A stretch of 64,000 bases of DNA. It comes from Paramecium pentaurelia (Eukaryota > Ciliophora > Oligohymenophorea > Peniculida > Parameciidae). Where the stretch lies: positions 135,197 through 199,196 of the forward strand of contig CAJJDO010000092.1 in assembly GCA_905183005.1 (NCBI GenBank). The letters are read 5' to 3'. How positions within the stretch are numbered: the first letter of the stretch is position 1; each line of letters starts with the position of its first letter. This document shows, piece after piece, positions 23,891 through 36,200 of this stretch. The position numbers and the translations under genes were made by a program. The notes beneath the pieces were generated by a model, which saw nothing but the letters and a program-made list of their open reading frames with translations, was not told where the DNA came from and searched no databases.

Positions 23891-24606
23891 ATGGAATTGT
23901 TCTTATCAACAGATTTAAATTCATAATTCTTAACACTTTTGGCTCATTATACAAGATTGGTTACAACTGGAAGAGTAAAATTAGTGGTGCTTTCAAATCA
24001 AGCATAAAAATTAAATGAAGAGGGCATAATAAAATTGCCATCCATTCCTTCATTGGTAACAGAAGATGCATAATTATTAACAAATGTTTTCTCCATTGCA
24101 TAGTATTATTAAAAAATACTAATTTAGATATTTAACTAATATTTCATTTACAGAGAAAATACTCATTGGTACAGATAATTAAATATTGGGACAAGTAAAA
24201 TAATCTAATAAAATGATAGGTTTTATAAGTTTTTGAAGCTTAAAGAAAGATTTAAGGAGAAGAATTAATTGAAGTATATATAGTATATAATTTAAGGCAT
24301 TTTTGAAACATTTAGAAAGCAGAGTATTTTTTGTTACAAACCATGTAACATTAGCAGATTTATTTTTATATATTCATACATATGATATAGTGTCTACATG
24401 GAATGATGAATAAAAAGTTGGAAAGTATGTGCATTTCTTCAGATGGTATAAAATTTATTTAATAATTCTTTCATAATAGGTTTAAATAAGTTTAAGCATT
24501 ACCACAAATAGCTGAAATAAACAGAACTTTGGGTAGAGTAGATGTGAAACCAGCATCTCCATTTGTTGATCTTTCAACAACTAGTAAATAAAAAAAATAG
24601 AAATGA
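23891..24606 (+). CDS. GST-C-fold protein (AIMP/eEF1-type), copy 1
   Basis: Predicted 202 aa after four short introns (25, 25, 23 and 34 nt). N-terminal part MELFLSTDLNSQFLTLLAHY through IIKLPSIPSLVTEDAQLLTN looks like a thioredoxin-like half with variable sequence. The C-terminal half is a glutathione S-transferase alpha-helical domain: IAQYLTNISF, LESRVFFVTNHVTLADLFLY, then HFFRWFKQVQALPQI. Such GST-C domains occur in eEF1B gamma and in the accessory or tRNA-synthetase proteins of the multisynthetase complex (AIMP2/3, Arc1, MetRS), where they act in protein-protein docking and not in catalysis. The tail ends in a Lys/Gln run. No catalytic Tyr/Ser/Cys of true GSTs is evident. The second copy at 24976 is identical. 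Confidence 0.6.
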
Positions 24607-24648
24607 GATAATTATGTTACATTTAGAAAAATGGAATTTATATTTATT

Positions 24649-24879
24649 TCAATCATCATGAATGTTATCTTCAAATTAAAATTAATTAATTTGGTAACAT
24701 TCCTATTCCTATTTTATTAATTATTTATATTTTTTATTCTCTCTACATAATTTTCTAATATAACCCATCTTTTCATTTCTCTTTTCATCTAAATTAACTA
24801 AAACTTAAATTTATAAATATATACCTAAAGTCTCAGCTTTCCTTAATAGATAATAATAATCTTCTAATGTTTTTCGTGG
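24649..24879 (-). other. Truncated 3' end of coiled-coil gene (duplicate copy)
   Basis: Identical to the 3' part of the minus-strand gene at 25734-27640 and cut off by the N at 24880. It is an assembly duplicate and not a second gene. Confidence 0.75.
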
Positions 24880-24880
24880 N
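24880..24880. other. Single ambiguous base N marking an assembly join
   Basis: The only N in the window sits exactly at the boundary of the two 1,084-nt copies, which is what an unmerged contig overlap would give. Confidence 0.85.
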
Positions 24881-25964
24881 CATTAATTATAGTATATGAT
24901 AATATTGAATAAAAGAATATTTGATGAAGTACATAAAAATTATGTTTAAAATAAAGATATAAATTATATTAATTAATGGAATTGTTCTTATCAACAGATT
25001 TAAATTCATAATTCTTAACACTTTTGGCTCATTATACAAGATTGGTTACAACTGGAAGAGTAAAATTAGTGGTGCTTTCAAATCAAGCATAAAAATTAAA
25101 TGAAGAGGGCATAATAAAATTGCCATCCATTCCTTCATTGGTAACAGAAGATGCATAATTATTAACAAATGTTTTCTCCATTGCATAGTATTATTAAAAA
25201 ATACTAATTTAGATATTTAACTAATATTTCATTTACAGAGAAAATACTCATTGGTACAGATAATTAAATATTGGGACAAGTAAAATAATCTAATAAAATG
25301 ATAGGTTTTATAAGTTTTTGAAGCTTAAAGAAAGATTTAAGGAGAAGAATTAATTGAAGTATATATAGTATATAATTTAAGGCATTTTTGAAACATTTAG
25401 AAAGCAGAGTATTTTTTGTTACAAACCATGTAACATTAGCAGATTTATTTTTATATATTCATACATATGATATAGTGTCTACATGGAATGATGAATAAAA
25501 AGTTGGAAAGTATGTGCATTTCTTCAGATGGTATAAAATTTATTTAATAATTCTTTCATAATAGGTTTAAATAAGTTTAAGCATTACCACAAATAGCTGA
25601 AATAAACAGAACTTTGGGTAGAGTAGATGTGAAACCAGCATCTCCATTTGTTGATCTTTCAACAACTAGTAAATAAAAAAAATAGAAATGAGATAATTAT
25701 GTTACATTTAGAAAAATGGAATTTATATTTATTTCAATCATCATGAATGTTATCTTCAAATTAAAATTAATTAATTTGGTAACATTCCTATTCCTATTTT
25801 ATTAATTATTTATATTTTTTATTCTCTCTACATAATTTTCTAATATAACCCATCTTTTCATTTCTCTTTTCATCTAAATTAACTAAAACTTAAATTTATA
25901 AATATATACCTAAAGTCTCAGCTTTCCTTAATAGATAATAATAATCTTCTAATGTTTTTCGTGG
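24881..25964. repeat. Second copy of the 1,084-nt duplication
   Basis: Identical to 23796-24879 as far as I can compare by eye. This copy continues without break into the rest of the minus-strand coiled-coil gene, so it is the correctly linked copy on its right side. Confidence 0.85.
24976..25691 (+). CDS. GST-C-fold protein (AIMP/eEF1-type), copy 2
   Basis: Same gene as at 23891-24606, shifted by 1,085 nt: identical start, introns, VTLADLFLY motif and Lys-rich tail. Count it once when listing genes. It converges with the minus-strand coiled-coil gene, whose stop is 43 nt downstream, so the two 3' ends are nearly abutting. Confidence 0.6.
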
Positions 25965-27640
25965 ACAGCCTACTAATTCTGCAGCTTAATCTAAAGTGAT
26001 TCGAACACTTCTACCATCCACTATTTTGATTTCAGTTTAATAAACTTATCTACTTTATGATGGAATGAACAAAACCTCCATAATTTAACTAAATTCATTG
26101 CTTCATTAACAAATCTCTCTTTTGTTCTTTATCTTGGCTATTATTATTATTATTACATATATTATATATTATTATATTTATTATTTTAATAGACTCTATA
26201 AATATAACTAATTTAATAATTCATTTATCTTCTACTTTATTTTTAGGACTATGTAAAAGTAGTTTCATTTTCTGACGTTCAATTTCTTTAGCTAATTTTT
26301 GTTATTACATAAACAATTTTTCTTTTTCATCCTTAAATTATTATGCTTTATCTAATTTCTCTTTTAATTTCTTATTCTTAATGTCCACCATTTCTTTTAA
26401 TATATTTTCAGCCTTCTTTTTATGATCTCTTATTAGTTCTTCTTTTTTTTGTTTTTCCTATTACAATTTGACTTTAGAGATTGATTGAGTTTCTGTAATA
26501 GATTTTAAATGCTCTTCTTCCTTTTATCGAATCTTTTCTTGACATGTTTATGATTTATTATTTTGAATACTACCATTTCTTGATTTTATCTTATAATACT
26601 AATATAATATTACATTCTATCTATGTCTAGCCTTTTCTTTTTCTATTTTTTCTATTTTATCTTCTGTAAATTTCATTCTTTCTGAAATCTAATTAATTTT
26701 ATCTTCTAATTGTGAAACTTTTAATTTAGCTTTTTCATTCTTTTCAGACATTATTTTTTTTTAATTTTCCTAAAAATATCAATATAATAAATTAACCATC
26801 ACTCTTTTTATTTTCTCCATTTTTTCTTTCTTTTTTTATTCAATTAACTCTATTTTAGCTTATTAACTTATTTCAATATCATCTAATTTTTTCTAATATT
26901 ATTCTATTTTCTGTAACTTTTCTTCATGTTAAGCATTTTTTTCTTCCTCATTCCTTTTCTTTACTTTTTTTAATTGCTTTCTTTTTGCTTACTTCAACTC
27001 TTTCAATAATAATTCCTTTCTCTCTCTCAAATCTTTAATCTATTCTTCTTACTCCTTTTATAACTTATCCAATTCGATTTTCTTCATCAGAATTTCTTCC
27101 TATTATGTATTTATTATTCCCTCAGCTATTCTTACATAAATTATACTTTTACTTTTTTACAATAGATGGTTTAACCTTATCAGGAATTACTCTTTATTAA
27201 TTATTTTTATTGCTATGTAATTCTTATAAAATATAATCTCTACTGATTTCCCTTTCTGTCAATTCTTTTAGTTTTTCTTATTCCATCTTTTACACATATA
27301 ACAATTTTTCCTTCTCTTTTTCTTTTCTCTTCAATTCTATCTAGATTTTATATTATAATATTTACTCACCATTTATTTCTTTTCTTTTAAGGCTAATTCT
27401 ATTTATTGCTATTTTGAACGAGTGGATTCCAAAATAGAAAATTTCCTTCTTTCTTATTCAGCTTGTTATTGCTCATATAATTTTAATTGTTCTAATTCTC
27501 GTTCCTCTTTTAGACATTATCATACCTGTTTCTTTCTCATCTTTGCAATTAATTTATCCTCCTAATCAGCTATGTATTCATTTTCATCTAACAATATAAT
27601 TCATATTAATACAATAGATCCCATCAGTTGCTTTTTTCAT
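25734..27640 (-). CDS. Charged coiled-coil protein with conserved C-terminal segment
   Basis: Minus-strand gene of roughly 560-590 aa, starting MKKATDGIYDENEYIADQED. The body is Glu/Lys/Gln-rich coiled coil (LKELTEREISRDYILQEL, KELLLKELKQAKRKQLKK, IKRVMV then EKNEKAKLKVSQLEDKINQI). The last 100 residues differ: TEIKIVDGRSVRITLDQAAE, LVGCPRKTLEDYYYLLRKAE, EKMGYIRKLCRE, a compact helix-rich unit that may be a real domain. Several introns are needed, at least seven, some ending AAG and one perhaps GAG, and the exact structure near 27500 and 26150 is not settled. No family recognised. Its 3' end is duplicated at 24649-24879. Confidence 0.6.
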
Positions 27641-28373
27641 GATAAAATAATTATATAAATGAATAATCAAAATCATTAACTTTCTATATAATTATATAAG
27701 GCTAACCTATGTTATAAATAAAGTGTAAAAATACATATGGTAAACATTATAACTCAGAATTTATGATATATTAATAAGTTTTATAATTTATTTAATAAGC
27801 ATGAAAATTGACTTTTGTATTATCACTAATAAATCGTGAATAATGAGTTTTATATATCAAAATATGCATATAATAGGTCTATTTTTATTGCATCATTCAT
27901 TTATATTAACAATTTGCTCTAACCGTGAATAATGTAAAATTAAAAATTTGACATTTATAGAAATTTCTCAAATTAAATTAAAAATTAATAAATAATTATA
28001 AATTCATTAAGAATAATAGATCATCTATTTCTTCGATGTATTAATAAATGTTTCTTCATAAAAGAGATTCCATTGTAATCAATAAAATTAAACAAGAATT
28101 TTAATTTCTTACCATATTTTTTAATTATAAATTTTCAAATCAAAAAATTTCAGTTATTAGAAAATAGTAAAAAAATAAATATTTAAAGAAAATCATTCTA
28201 ATAAAATTAATGGATTAAAAAAAAAATTAATTTTAATTATTAAATATATAAAAATAATCACGTTTTTAGATAAATTATTATTTATTTTTTAATGCCACAA
28301 TCCGTTTTTAAATCTGACGATCTTGTGGTATATAAGGAACTTTCCACAATAAGAATAAATCAATAATTAATAT
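27641..28373. promoter_or_regulatory. Divergent upstream region of coiled-coil gene and TMP 2
   Basis: 733 nt between two divergently transcribed genes, with no gene seen. Near the right end are CGTTTTTAGA at 28261, CCGTTTTTAAA at 28302-28312 and a TATATAAG box at about 28330, which look like TMP promoter parts. Confidence 0.45.
28302..28312 (+). promoter_or_regulatory. CCGTTTTTAAA element, 72 nt before ATG
   Basis: Identical 11-mer to that at 22220-22230 upstream of the first TMP gene. A related CGTTTTTAGA lies 42 nt further upstream. Distances to the ATG differ by 10 nt (62 versus 72). Confidence 0.45.
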
Positions 28374-29426
28374 ATGAAAATTGCATTCACAGTCTTGGTT
28401 GTCTTAGCTATAAGCAATGCTAGCATGATGTCAAAGTATCCACTCTAATATGGTGGTAAAAGAAGCATCATGAATATCATGGTTGAAGTCGAAAACAAGA
28501 TTAAAACACATTCACCATTAGATTCAATCAAGGGAATCCTTAATTCATTCAAATCAGCAGTCGCTTAAGAATAAAGTGGACATGATGATGTCTATAATGG
28601 ATAAAAAGCTGAATGTGATAGTGAAATTGCCTACAGAAGACTTGAAGTTGAAGATTCCAATGGTACACTCAAAATTGCCAATGGAATTTTAAAGACAGCT
28701 AACATTCTTTTAAAAAAAACTTAAGCAACTCTTGGAGAAACAGAAAACATTTTGAACACAGTTTCTCAACATATCAGTTTAATTAATGATGCCAGAAAAG
28801 AAGACACTCAATCATACAATAGAGGAGCTGTTTCATTCAATGATGCCATCAATGCCATTGATGATTCCATTGATCTTGCTAATGCACTTGCTAAAGGAGA
28901 AGCTTCTTTGGTTTAAGTTGCTGATATGACAACTAAATTAATGTAATCAGCTATTGCTACCAAAATGAACAAATCATTCATGTAAGCTATTGGTGCATTG
29001 GCTTAAATAACTTAAGAAGAAGATTCAACAGGTGCAGCTGAAAGACTTGGATAATTGTTATAAACCTTAAGAAATACAGTTGAAGAGGCATGGGCATTAT
29101 ACACAGCTGAAAACACTAACGCTTTGGGTCTTTTCTCATAATAAAAAGATCTTTATCTTGGTTCATAAGTTAGACTTGACAATGCCAAAACTCATTTAAG
29201 TAGCAAAGCTGAAAACTTATAAGGAACAATTTCAACTTAAACCGCTGTTGCTTAAGCTGCTAGTAACAAAAGATAAAGAAACTAAACTTTATGGGATGAT
29301 GCTGCTGATTTATGTCATAGTTTCGATGTTGAATATGAAACAGTCACTGCAGGAAGAAGATAAGAATTAGTCTTAGTCAATGAATTAGAAAGATTGGCTA
29401 CTAGAAGAGCTGCTGAATAATAATGA
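28374..29426 (+). CDS. Trichocyst matrix protein (TMP) paralog 2
   Basis: Intronless, 350 aa, the same length as paralog 1. Signal peptide MKIAFTVLVVLAISNASM, a pro-like KYPLQYGGKRSIMNIM segment, then a helical coiled-coil body with SPLDSIKGILNSFKSAVAQE, AECDSEIAYRRLEVEDS, ARKEDTQSYNRGAVSFNDAI and DLCHSFDVEYETVTAGRRQE. It differs from paralog 1 mostly in the middle and agrees closely at the C-terminus, also at DNA level, which suggests selection or gene conversion. It should be a structural component of the trichocyst core, targeted through the ER and processed by proteolysis. The base composition is somewhat less AT-rich than the neighbours, as expected for highly expressed genes. Confidence 0.85.
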
Positions 29427-30266
29427 TGTTAAATAGATAAATATTTTTTGTCATAAATTAAACAAAATAATTATTAATTCTTTTGATTTAGAGTTTATCA
29501 ATCTCTGACTCACAAAATAAGAGAGAAATATTAAAATTAATAATTTTAAGTATGATTTTTTAGAAATAGAAGAAAATGTAAATAAATATTTAATATTTAA
29601 TATTTTTATCTTCTACCTCATATTCTCAAAAAAAAATAATTTTTTTTTATTATTTTAACTTATTTCATTATGAAATGGGTTCATACAAGCAGTTAAACCA
29701 TTAATTTGAATTGATATTATATTTCTATAGATCATAAAGAAATTAAAGTTTTTGTAATTTTAATTATATATAGTTAATACTGTGTTTATTTTACAATTAT
29801 TCTAATATAAATAACAATGAAATTGAGATATGAAATGATATTTTATTTCGAATATATTGATTTCATAATTGATAATAATTATAAATAATTAAGAATCTTT
29901 TTTATTAGAATTATAGAAAGACAGCCTTATATATTTATATTTTAAAAAATGCACTCTAAATTATGAGTATATTAATTATAAAATTTTAATTGTTAATTGA
30001 ATTACATAATTTAGATAATCTTCAAAATTACAATGAAAAGAAAATTTTATTAAAGTTTAGGGATGATAATTTGATTCCAGTAAAATAAAAAATTTTTCTT
30101 AATGACATTTCATTTCTTAATGGTTTATGATTAATCAGTAAGATTTTATTGAATATATGAGGAGAATAAACTAAGTATTGAGTTATCTTTATTTATTGTA
30201 TTTGTTTATTGAAACATAAAAATAGAATCATGTTATAATTGCTCGAAATATTATATAATTAATTTA
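29427..30266. other. Intergenic, no gene seen
   Basis: 840 nt of AT-rich DNA between TMP 2 and the giant coiled-coil gene. I found no open frame with plausible protein composition and no RNA gene. Confidence 0.5.
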
Positions 30267-33200
30267 ATGTCTCAAACACCAGAATAAAATCGAAATTAAG
30301 AAGTGTGGCTTAGAAACTCTTTAAACAAAAATAACAAATTAGAATTTGAAATAAAGTCTTTGTAAAATGAAGTGAGAACTAAGAATCAGTAATTGTCATA
30401 ATTAGAGTTGGATTATAAGGGTCAAGTCAATTAATTATAGTAGTAAATTCAAATAAATCAATCATTACAACTTTAAATTCAATAGATTTCTCAACTTAAT
30501 ATTGATCAAAAGAGAGCAATTGAATAATTAACTGACCAAAATAATTAACTAAGAAATTAGCTTAAATAGGTTTAAGATACTAATAACATTGAAAAAAATT
30601 AAAGTAAACAACTTTTGGAAAGAGCTAATACAGATATCTAAAAACTAAAGAATGAAATTCTGTAATTATAGAGAAATAATGACAGTTTATAATAATAAAA
30701 AATATACCAAATCTCATAATTAGATACGAATTCCAAAAAAATAATAGAAGAACTTTAAGAATAAATTCGTAAAATGTAATTGTCAGCTACAAGTAAGATA
30801 GAATCATTGACTTCTGAATTGACATTAAAAAATGATTAATTGGATAAATTAACGAAGGAAATTAATATAAAAAAGAATGAAATCTATTAGAGTACTGCTA
30901 ATTATGAAGCTGTTAATGCAACTAAATCATAATAATTGATTTAAGCATAATAAATCTAATAAAAATTATAATAAGACTTTAATGATAAACTAGCATAATT
31001 CTAAATGTAAGCCTAAATGAAAATTACATAAATGGAATAAGAAATTGTATTAAAAAATACAATAATTGAAAAGGCAAATTAAGATTTGGCTAAAAAGACA
31101 TAAGAAATCAAAGAAAATAATTAAAATTTTGAATAAATCAATATATAGAATTAAAAGAAATTATAAGAAATGATGATTTAAGTTTAAAAATTATAATTAG
31201 CAATTGAATCAGAAAATACTTAATTTGATAGAAAAAAAGATGATTTTATGTTATAAATGGGAAATCTAGAAAAAGATTTAAGTATGTAATAATAATCTTC
31301 AAATTAATACACATAAAAATTAAATAATGAAATTAATCAATTAAAAAATTAAAATTTAGATTTATAAAAGTAATTGAGTGAAAAACATAAATCACTTTGT
31401 TTAATTTAAACAGAATCAGAAGCTTAAATTAAATAATTGAATTTATAAATAGTTTCATTTTAAAAAGAACTTTAATTAAAAAATTAATAAATTTAGTAAG
31501 CAGAAAGTTAATTATTAGAAATAAATGTGTTGAAATCTTAAGAAGTAGAGTAATTAAAATTAAAATTTGATCAGAGAGAGAAAGAATTATTATTGTAAAA
31601 TGAGTAATTTAGTAATAATAATAAAATATAATCTTAAAGAGTTATAACTTTATCAAATGAAGAATTAAATAGATAAGTAAAATAAGTAGATTAATTTTGG
31701 ACTGAAAAATATAATAATTTATCTAAATAGATGAAAGAAGATATATAACAATTAACATAATAATATCAAATATAATTGACATAAATGGAATAAGCTAATA
31801 AAGATAAATTAAAGGTAATTGAATAAAATAATAATTAATTGTTAAATTCATAGAAAGAAATATTTAATGATTAAATTAAATTACTTAATAGATAGATTTT
31901 AGATTTATAAAAGGAGAAAGAGAATTCTATTATTGAATTGGATATAATGAAAGTTAAGTTAAATGAACTTTAAGATAAGACATAAAATTTAAATAGTAGA
32001 GATTAAAGAAAAGATGAATTAATATAGAGTTAGATGGCAACATTAAAAAATAGTAAAGAAGGTATTATTTATATTCATTTTATTTAGAATTATTAAATGT
32101 TATAAATTAATAAAATTTAGCTCATAAAAAGGAGATATTTAATTTATAAACTAAATTAGATTAAGTATAACAATAATATGAAAATTCTATTAGAGAAACT
32201 AAATAAATTAAGGAATAATTAAAATTATCTTAACTTGAAGCATAGTAAGTCTAAAATTTGAGCCATTAAAAGAATAAGGAAACATTAAATGTTCAAGCTG
32301 AGAAAGAATCAGAAATAATAAAATTATAGTCAGAATTATCAAGAGTGGAAAGTTTATATAAATAAGTTTTCTTAGAATTAAAGATTATCAATGAATAAAA
32401 GAATGATCTACAAGTTATTGATGATTTTTAATTAAAAGAAAAAGATATAGAAATTGGAAATTAAAAGAGTTATATATTGGAATTGAAGTAGAAGTTATAA
32501 TAATTATAAAAAAGAATTAATGAATTAGAATTATAATTATAAAGTGCTAATAAAAAGTTGGCATAAAAAGATAAAGATGCAAAAAAAGAGATTGAAGTTT
32601 TAAATCAAAGAATTAATATTTAAAAAAGATAAATTTAAGAGGAAAGAGAAAGATGTGATGAATTAGCAGGTGCATAAGAAATGGAAGTTTAAACTTGGAA
32701 TGAAAGATTGAAAGAATAATAGAAATTAAATGAAGATTTATTTACATAATTAATGAGATTACAATAATAGACATCATAAAATTCAGGTTTAATGAATGAA
32801 TTGCATAATTTAAAACAATAATTTGAAATAATAACTAATTAATATAAATAATTATAAGAAGATGCAGAGGAAGCTACAAAATAAAAGAGTATGGTTAAAA
32901 ATGTTTAAATTTAAATGTTATAAAATCATTATAATAAATAAATGGATGAGTTAAATAAATAATTAGAAGAAATGAAATAATAAAATTTAAATTCAAAATT
33001 AGATTTTCCAATTATGGATTTTAATGTATAAATTATAGCATTAAATGATTTATTAGTAAAAAAGAATGTTGAAATTAATTAAATAAAATCTTAAACATAA
33101 TATAAATTATTAGAAAAAGACAGTGTTATTGATTAATAAAGAGAATTTACATAATAATTATAAAATGAATATGAAAAATTATAATAATAATTAATGGATC

Positions 33201-36200
33201 AACATGAATTTTAAGAAAGAGCAGATAATTTATAAATGATTAATGAAGAAAAAGATAATACAATATAATATTTAAAAGAAGAAATTGCTAAATTAAAATA
33301 AGAAAACAAATTAATTAAAGGTAAATTAGATTTGAAAGAGTAATCTATGGTTGTAATATAAGATTAATAATAATTAATCAAATAACTAAAAATTGAATTG
33401 TAAAATAAATAAAAGAATATTCAACCAAAATAAGTTGCTATATCTCATTTATAAACAATGAAAAGTTCAATACATAGAATGAGTAAGAGATCAGAGTCTA
33501 GTAGATAAGAAAAATCTGAAGTTGATTGGAATGGAGAATCTTAATTTTTATTAGGAAATGCAAATAATTAATTGCCATGTTTTCATCAATAATCTTAAGA
33601 TTCATTTACTGATAATAAACTTATTGAAAAAATGAATTCAGAAATTGTTGATACAAATATTAAATTAAGAAATCAAGTTGATTTACTTAATTAGGATAAA
33701 TCAAATCTATAAAATGATTTAAATAAAACAATTTAGAATTTGAATTAAATTAAAAATGAAAATAGTGAATTGATTCTTAAACTTTAATATGTTTAAAAAG
33801 CTTTATAATCTTCATAATAAAATTATGAATAATTAGAAAGAGAAATAAATTAAAAGAATAAAAAAGAAATTAGTATTGTATCATTTGATGATTAAATGAA
33901 TTCTAAAGTAAAGGTTTTGAATTAATAATTAGAAAATTTATAATCATCAAAAACATAATAAACTTAAATAATAACTCATTTATAATAAGAATAATCTGAA
34001 TTATATAAATAAATAGATAGAATTAATGATTAAAATAGAGAATTAAGAAAAAATATAACTGTAATAAATGAATTAAATAAATCTTAAGAATAACAAATTA
34101 TAGAATTATAGATGAAATTAAAGTAAGAATAATTAGTAACTGTTAAGTAAAATTCAGAAGTTAGAGTATTTTAATTGAAATAAGATTAAACTTCTTAAAT
34201 TGTATCATTTGAAAATTAACAATTAAAATAATAAAATGTAGAATTATAGAATAAGATTTAAGAATAAAATTAATTAATTTCTAATTATGAAAATTAATTG
34301 TAAAAAAAAAATGGAATAGATAAGAAATATGAAGAATAATAGAAATAATTACGTTTATATCTTGATAAAATAGATAATTTAGAAAATGAGAAAAGATAGT
34401 TAGAATAGGAATAAAATAAAATTATAATGGATAGTAATAAATTATTAGTAAGAAATGAAGATTATGCTATAAAAGTTAACTAATTAGAAAAAACATATTA
34501 ATAGTTGAAATAAGAATTATAAGAATAATAAGTTTAACATGAAAAGTAATAAGTATTTTTAGAAAGAGAGAAATAATAATTGTAATCTTAAGTAAAATTG
34601 TTAAATATTTCATTATAAAATTTACAGAGATTAAATAAATCATAAGGTTCTGAAGAAGATAATAAGAATAATTAATAAATTGTTGATAAATAAATTAATG
34701 AATTAAATTCTAAATTGTAGGAAAAGATTATTCAAAATAAAAGTCTTTAATAATAAACTGAATAATAGAATGTAGAAATAAGAAGTCTAAATTAATAAAT
34801 ATAATCTTTACAATAAATGTATATGCCTGTTTAAAATTAAATGGAAGAATTATAAATTTTAATAGAACAATAATAGAAATAAATAGAAAAATAATCATAA
34901 TAATAAACAACATTTTCTTCAACTTAAAGGATTAATGATTTGGAAAAGGAATTATAAGAAAAGTCAAATATTATTGAAGAAATAACTTATAGGAAGTATT
35001 TCTTAGAATAATAATAATAGAATAATGTTAGAGAAATGAATGATCTTAGATAAAAGATTACATAATATTAATTAATTAATGAATAATTAAATGAATAAAT
35101 AGATTAATTGATAAACGATTAAGAATAAGTAAAATTAGAACATGAATAGAAGATGATAGATTATTAAAATAGTGTAAGAAGATAGATATAAACATTTCAT
35201 AATAATTCTGTTGATTTATTAGATTAAGTGGATTAATTAAATAAACAAAATTAAGAAAATAAGCAATAGATAATAAAATTAAGTTAATAATTAAGAGAAC
35301 GTGAATTTGAGATTTAAAGATAATAGTAAGACTTTTTATAATAATAAAATTATTATTAAGAATTATAGGTTACAATAGTGAATGAAAACAATTAACTCAA
35401 AAGTTAGTTGCATTAAATGGAAATTGAATTATAGAATGTAAAATTCAAAGATACTTAATCAGTTACAAATTTGACAGCCTCTTAAGAATTGAAATTTAAA
35501 CATTTATATGAAGCATTACAGGAGAAAGAGAATAAAACAAATTAAATGAATAAAGAATTACAACATTAATTAGTATTGTATGATAAATAAGCAAAAACAT
35601 ATTAAAATAGGATTTCTCATTTAGAAGATGAAATTAAATAATATTAAGAAAAAGAATCAATAAATTATGAATCTGCTGTTACTTTTCATTAACCAGAAGA
35701 GATATAATAATTACATGAATAAAATATAAAGTTGACTAGTTAAGTTTAAATGTTTTCATCTTAACATTTTCAATTAGAGAAATAATTAAATGAATATGAT
35801 GAAAAGATCAAATATTTATAATTTAAGTAAGAGAATGAAATTAAAAAATTAACAGATGATCATAAATAAAGACAATAATAATTAAATGAATAAATATAAA
35901 TATAAAAAAAGGACTTAAAAGATTTATAAGTTAAATTTGATTAATTAAATTAAAAATATTAAGATTAAAATTTATAGAATGAAAAGCTTTAAAAATAAAA
36001 TTAATAATTATCATAATAAATATATAATCAATAAAAAGATATTAATAATTATAATTAATAAGCAAATGAAAAGTTAGAATCAGCAAATCATTTGAATTAA
36101 TAACTATTAAAATAGATTAGCTAATTGAATATTATCAGATAATAAGATTAAGATGAAATTAGAAAAATGTCAGTATAGATAAAATAATTTTAAGATTAAT

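Larger units (their letters stand above)
23796..24879. repeat. First copy of an exact 1,084-nt duplication flanking an N
   Basis: This block is repeated base for base at 24881-25964 with a single N between. It contains the GST-like gene and the 3' end of the minus-strand coiled-coil gene. It is most likely one genomic locus assembled twice. Confidence 0.85.
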
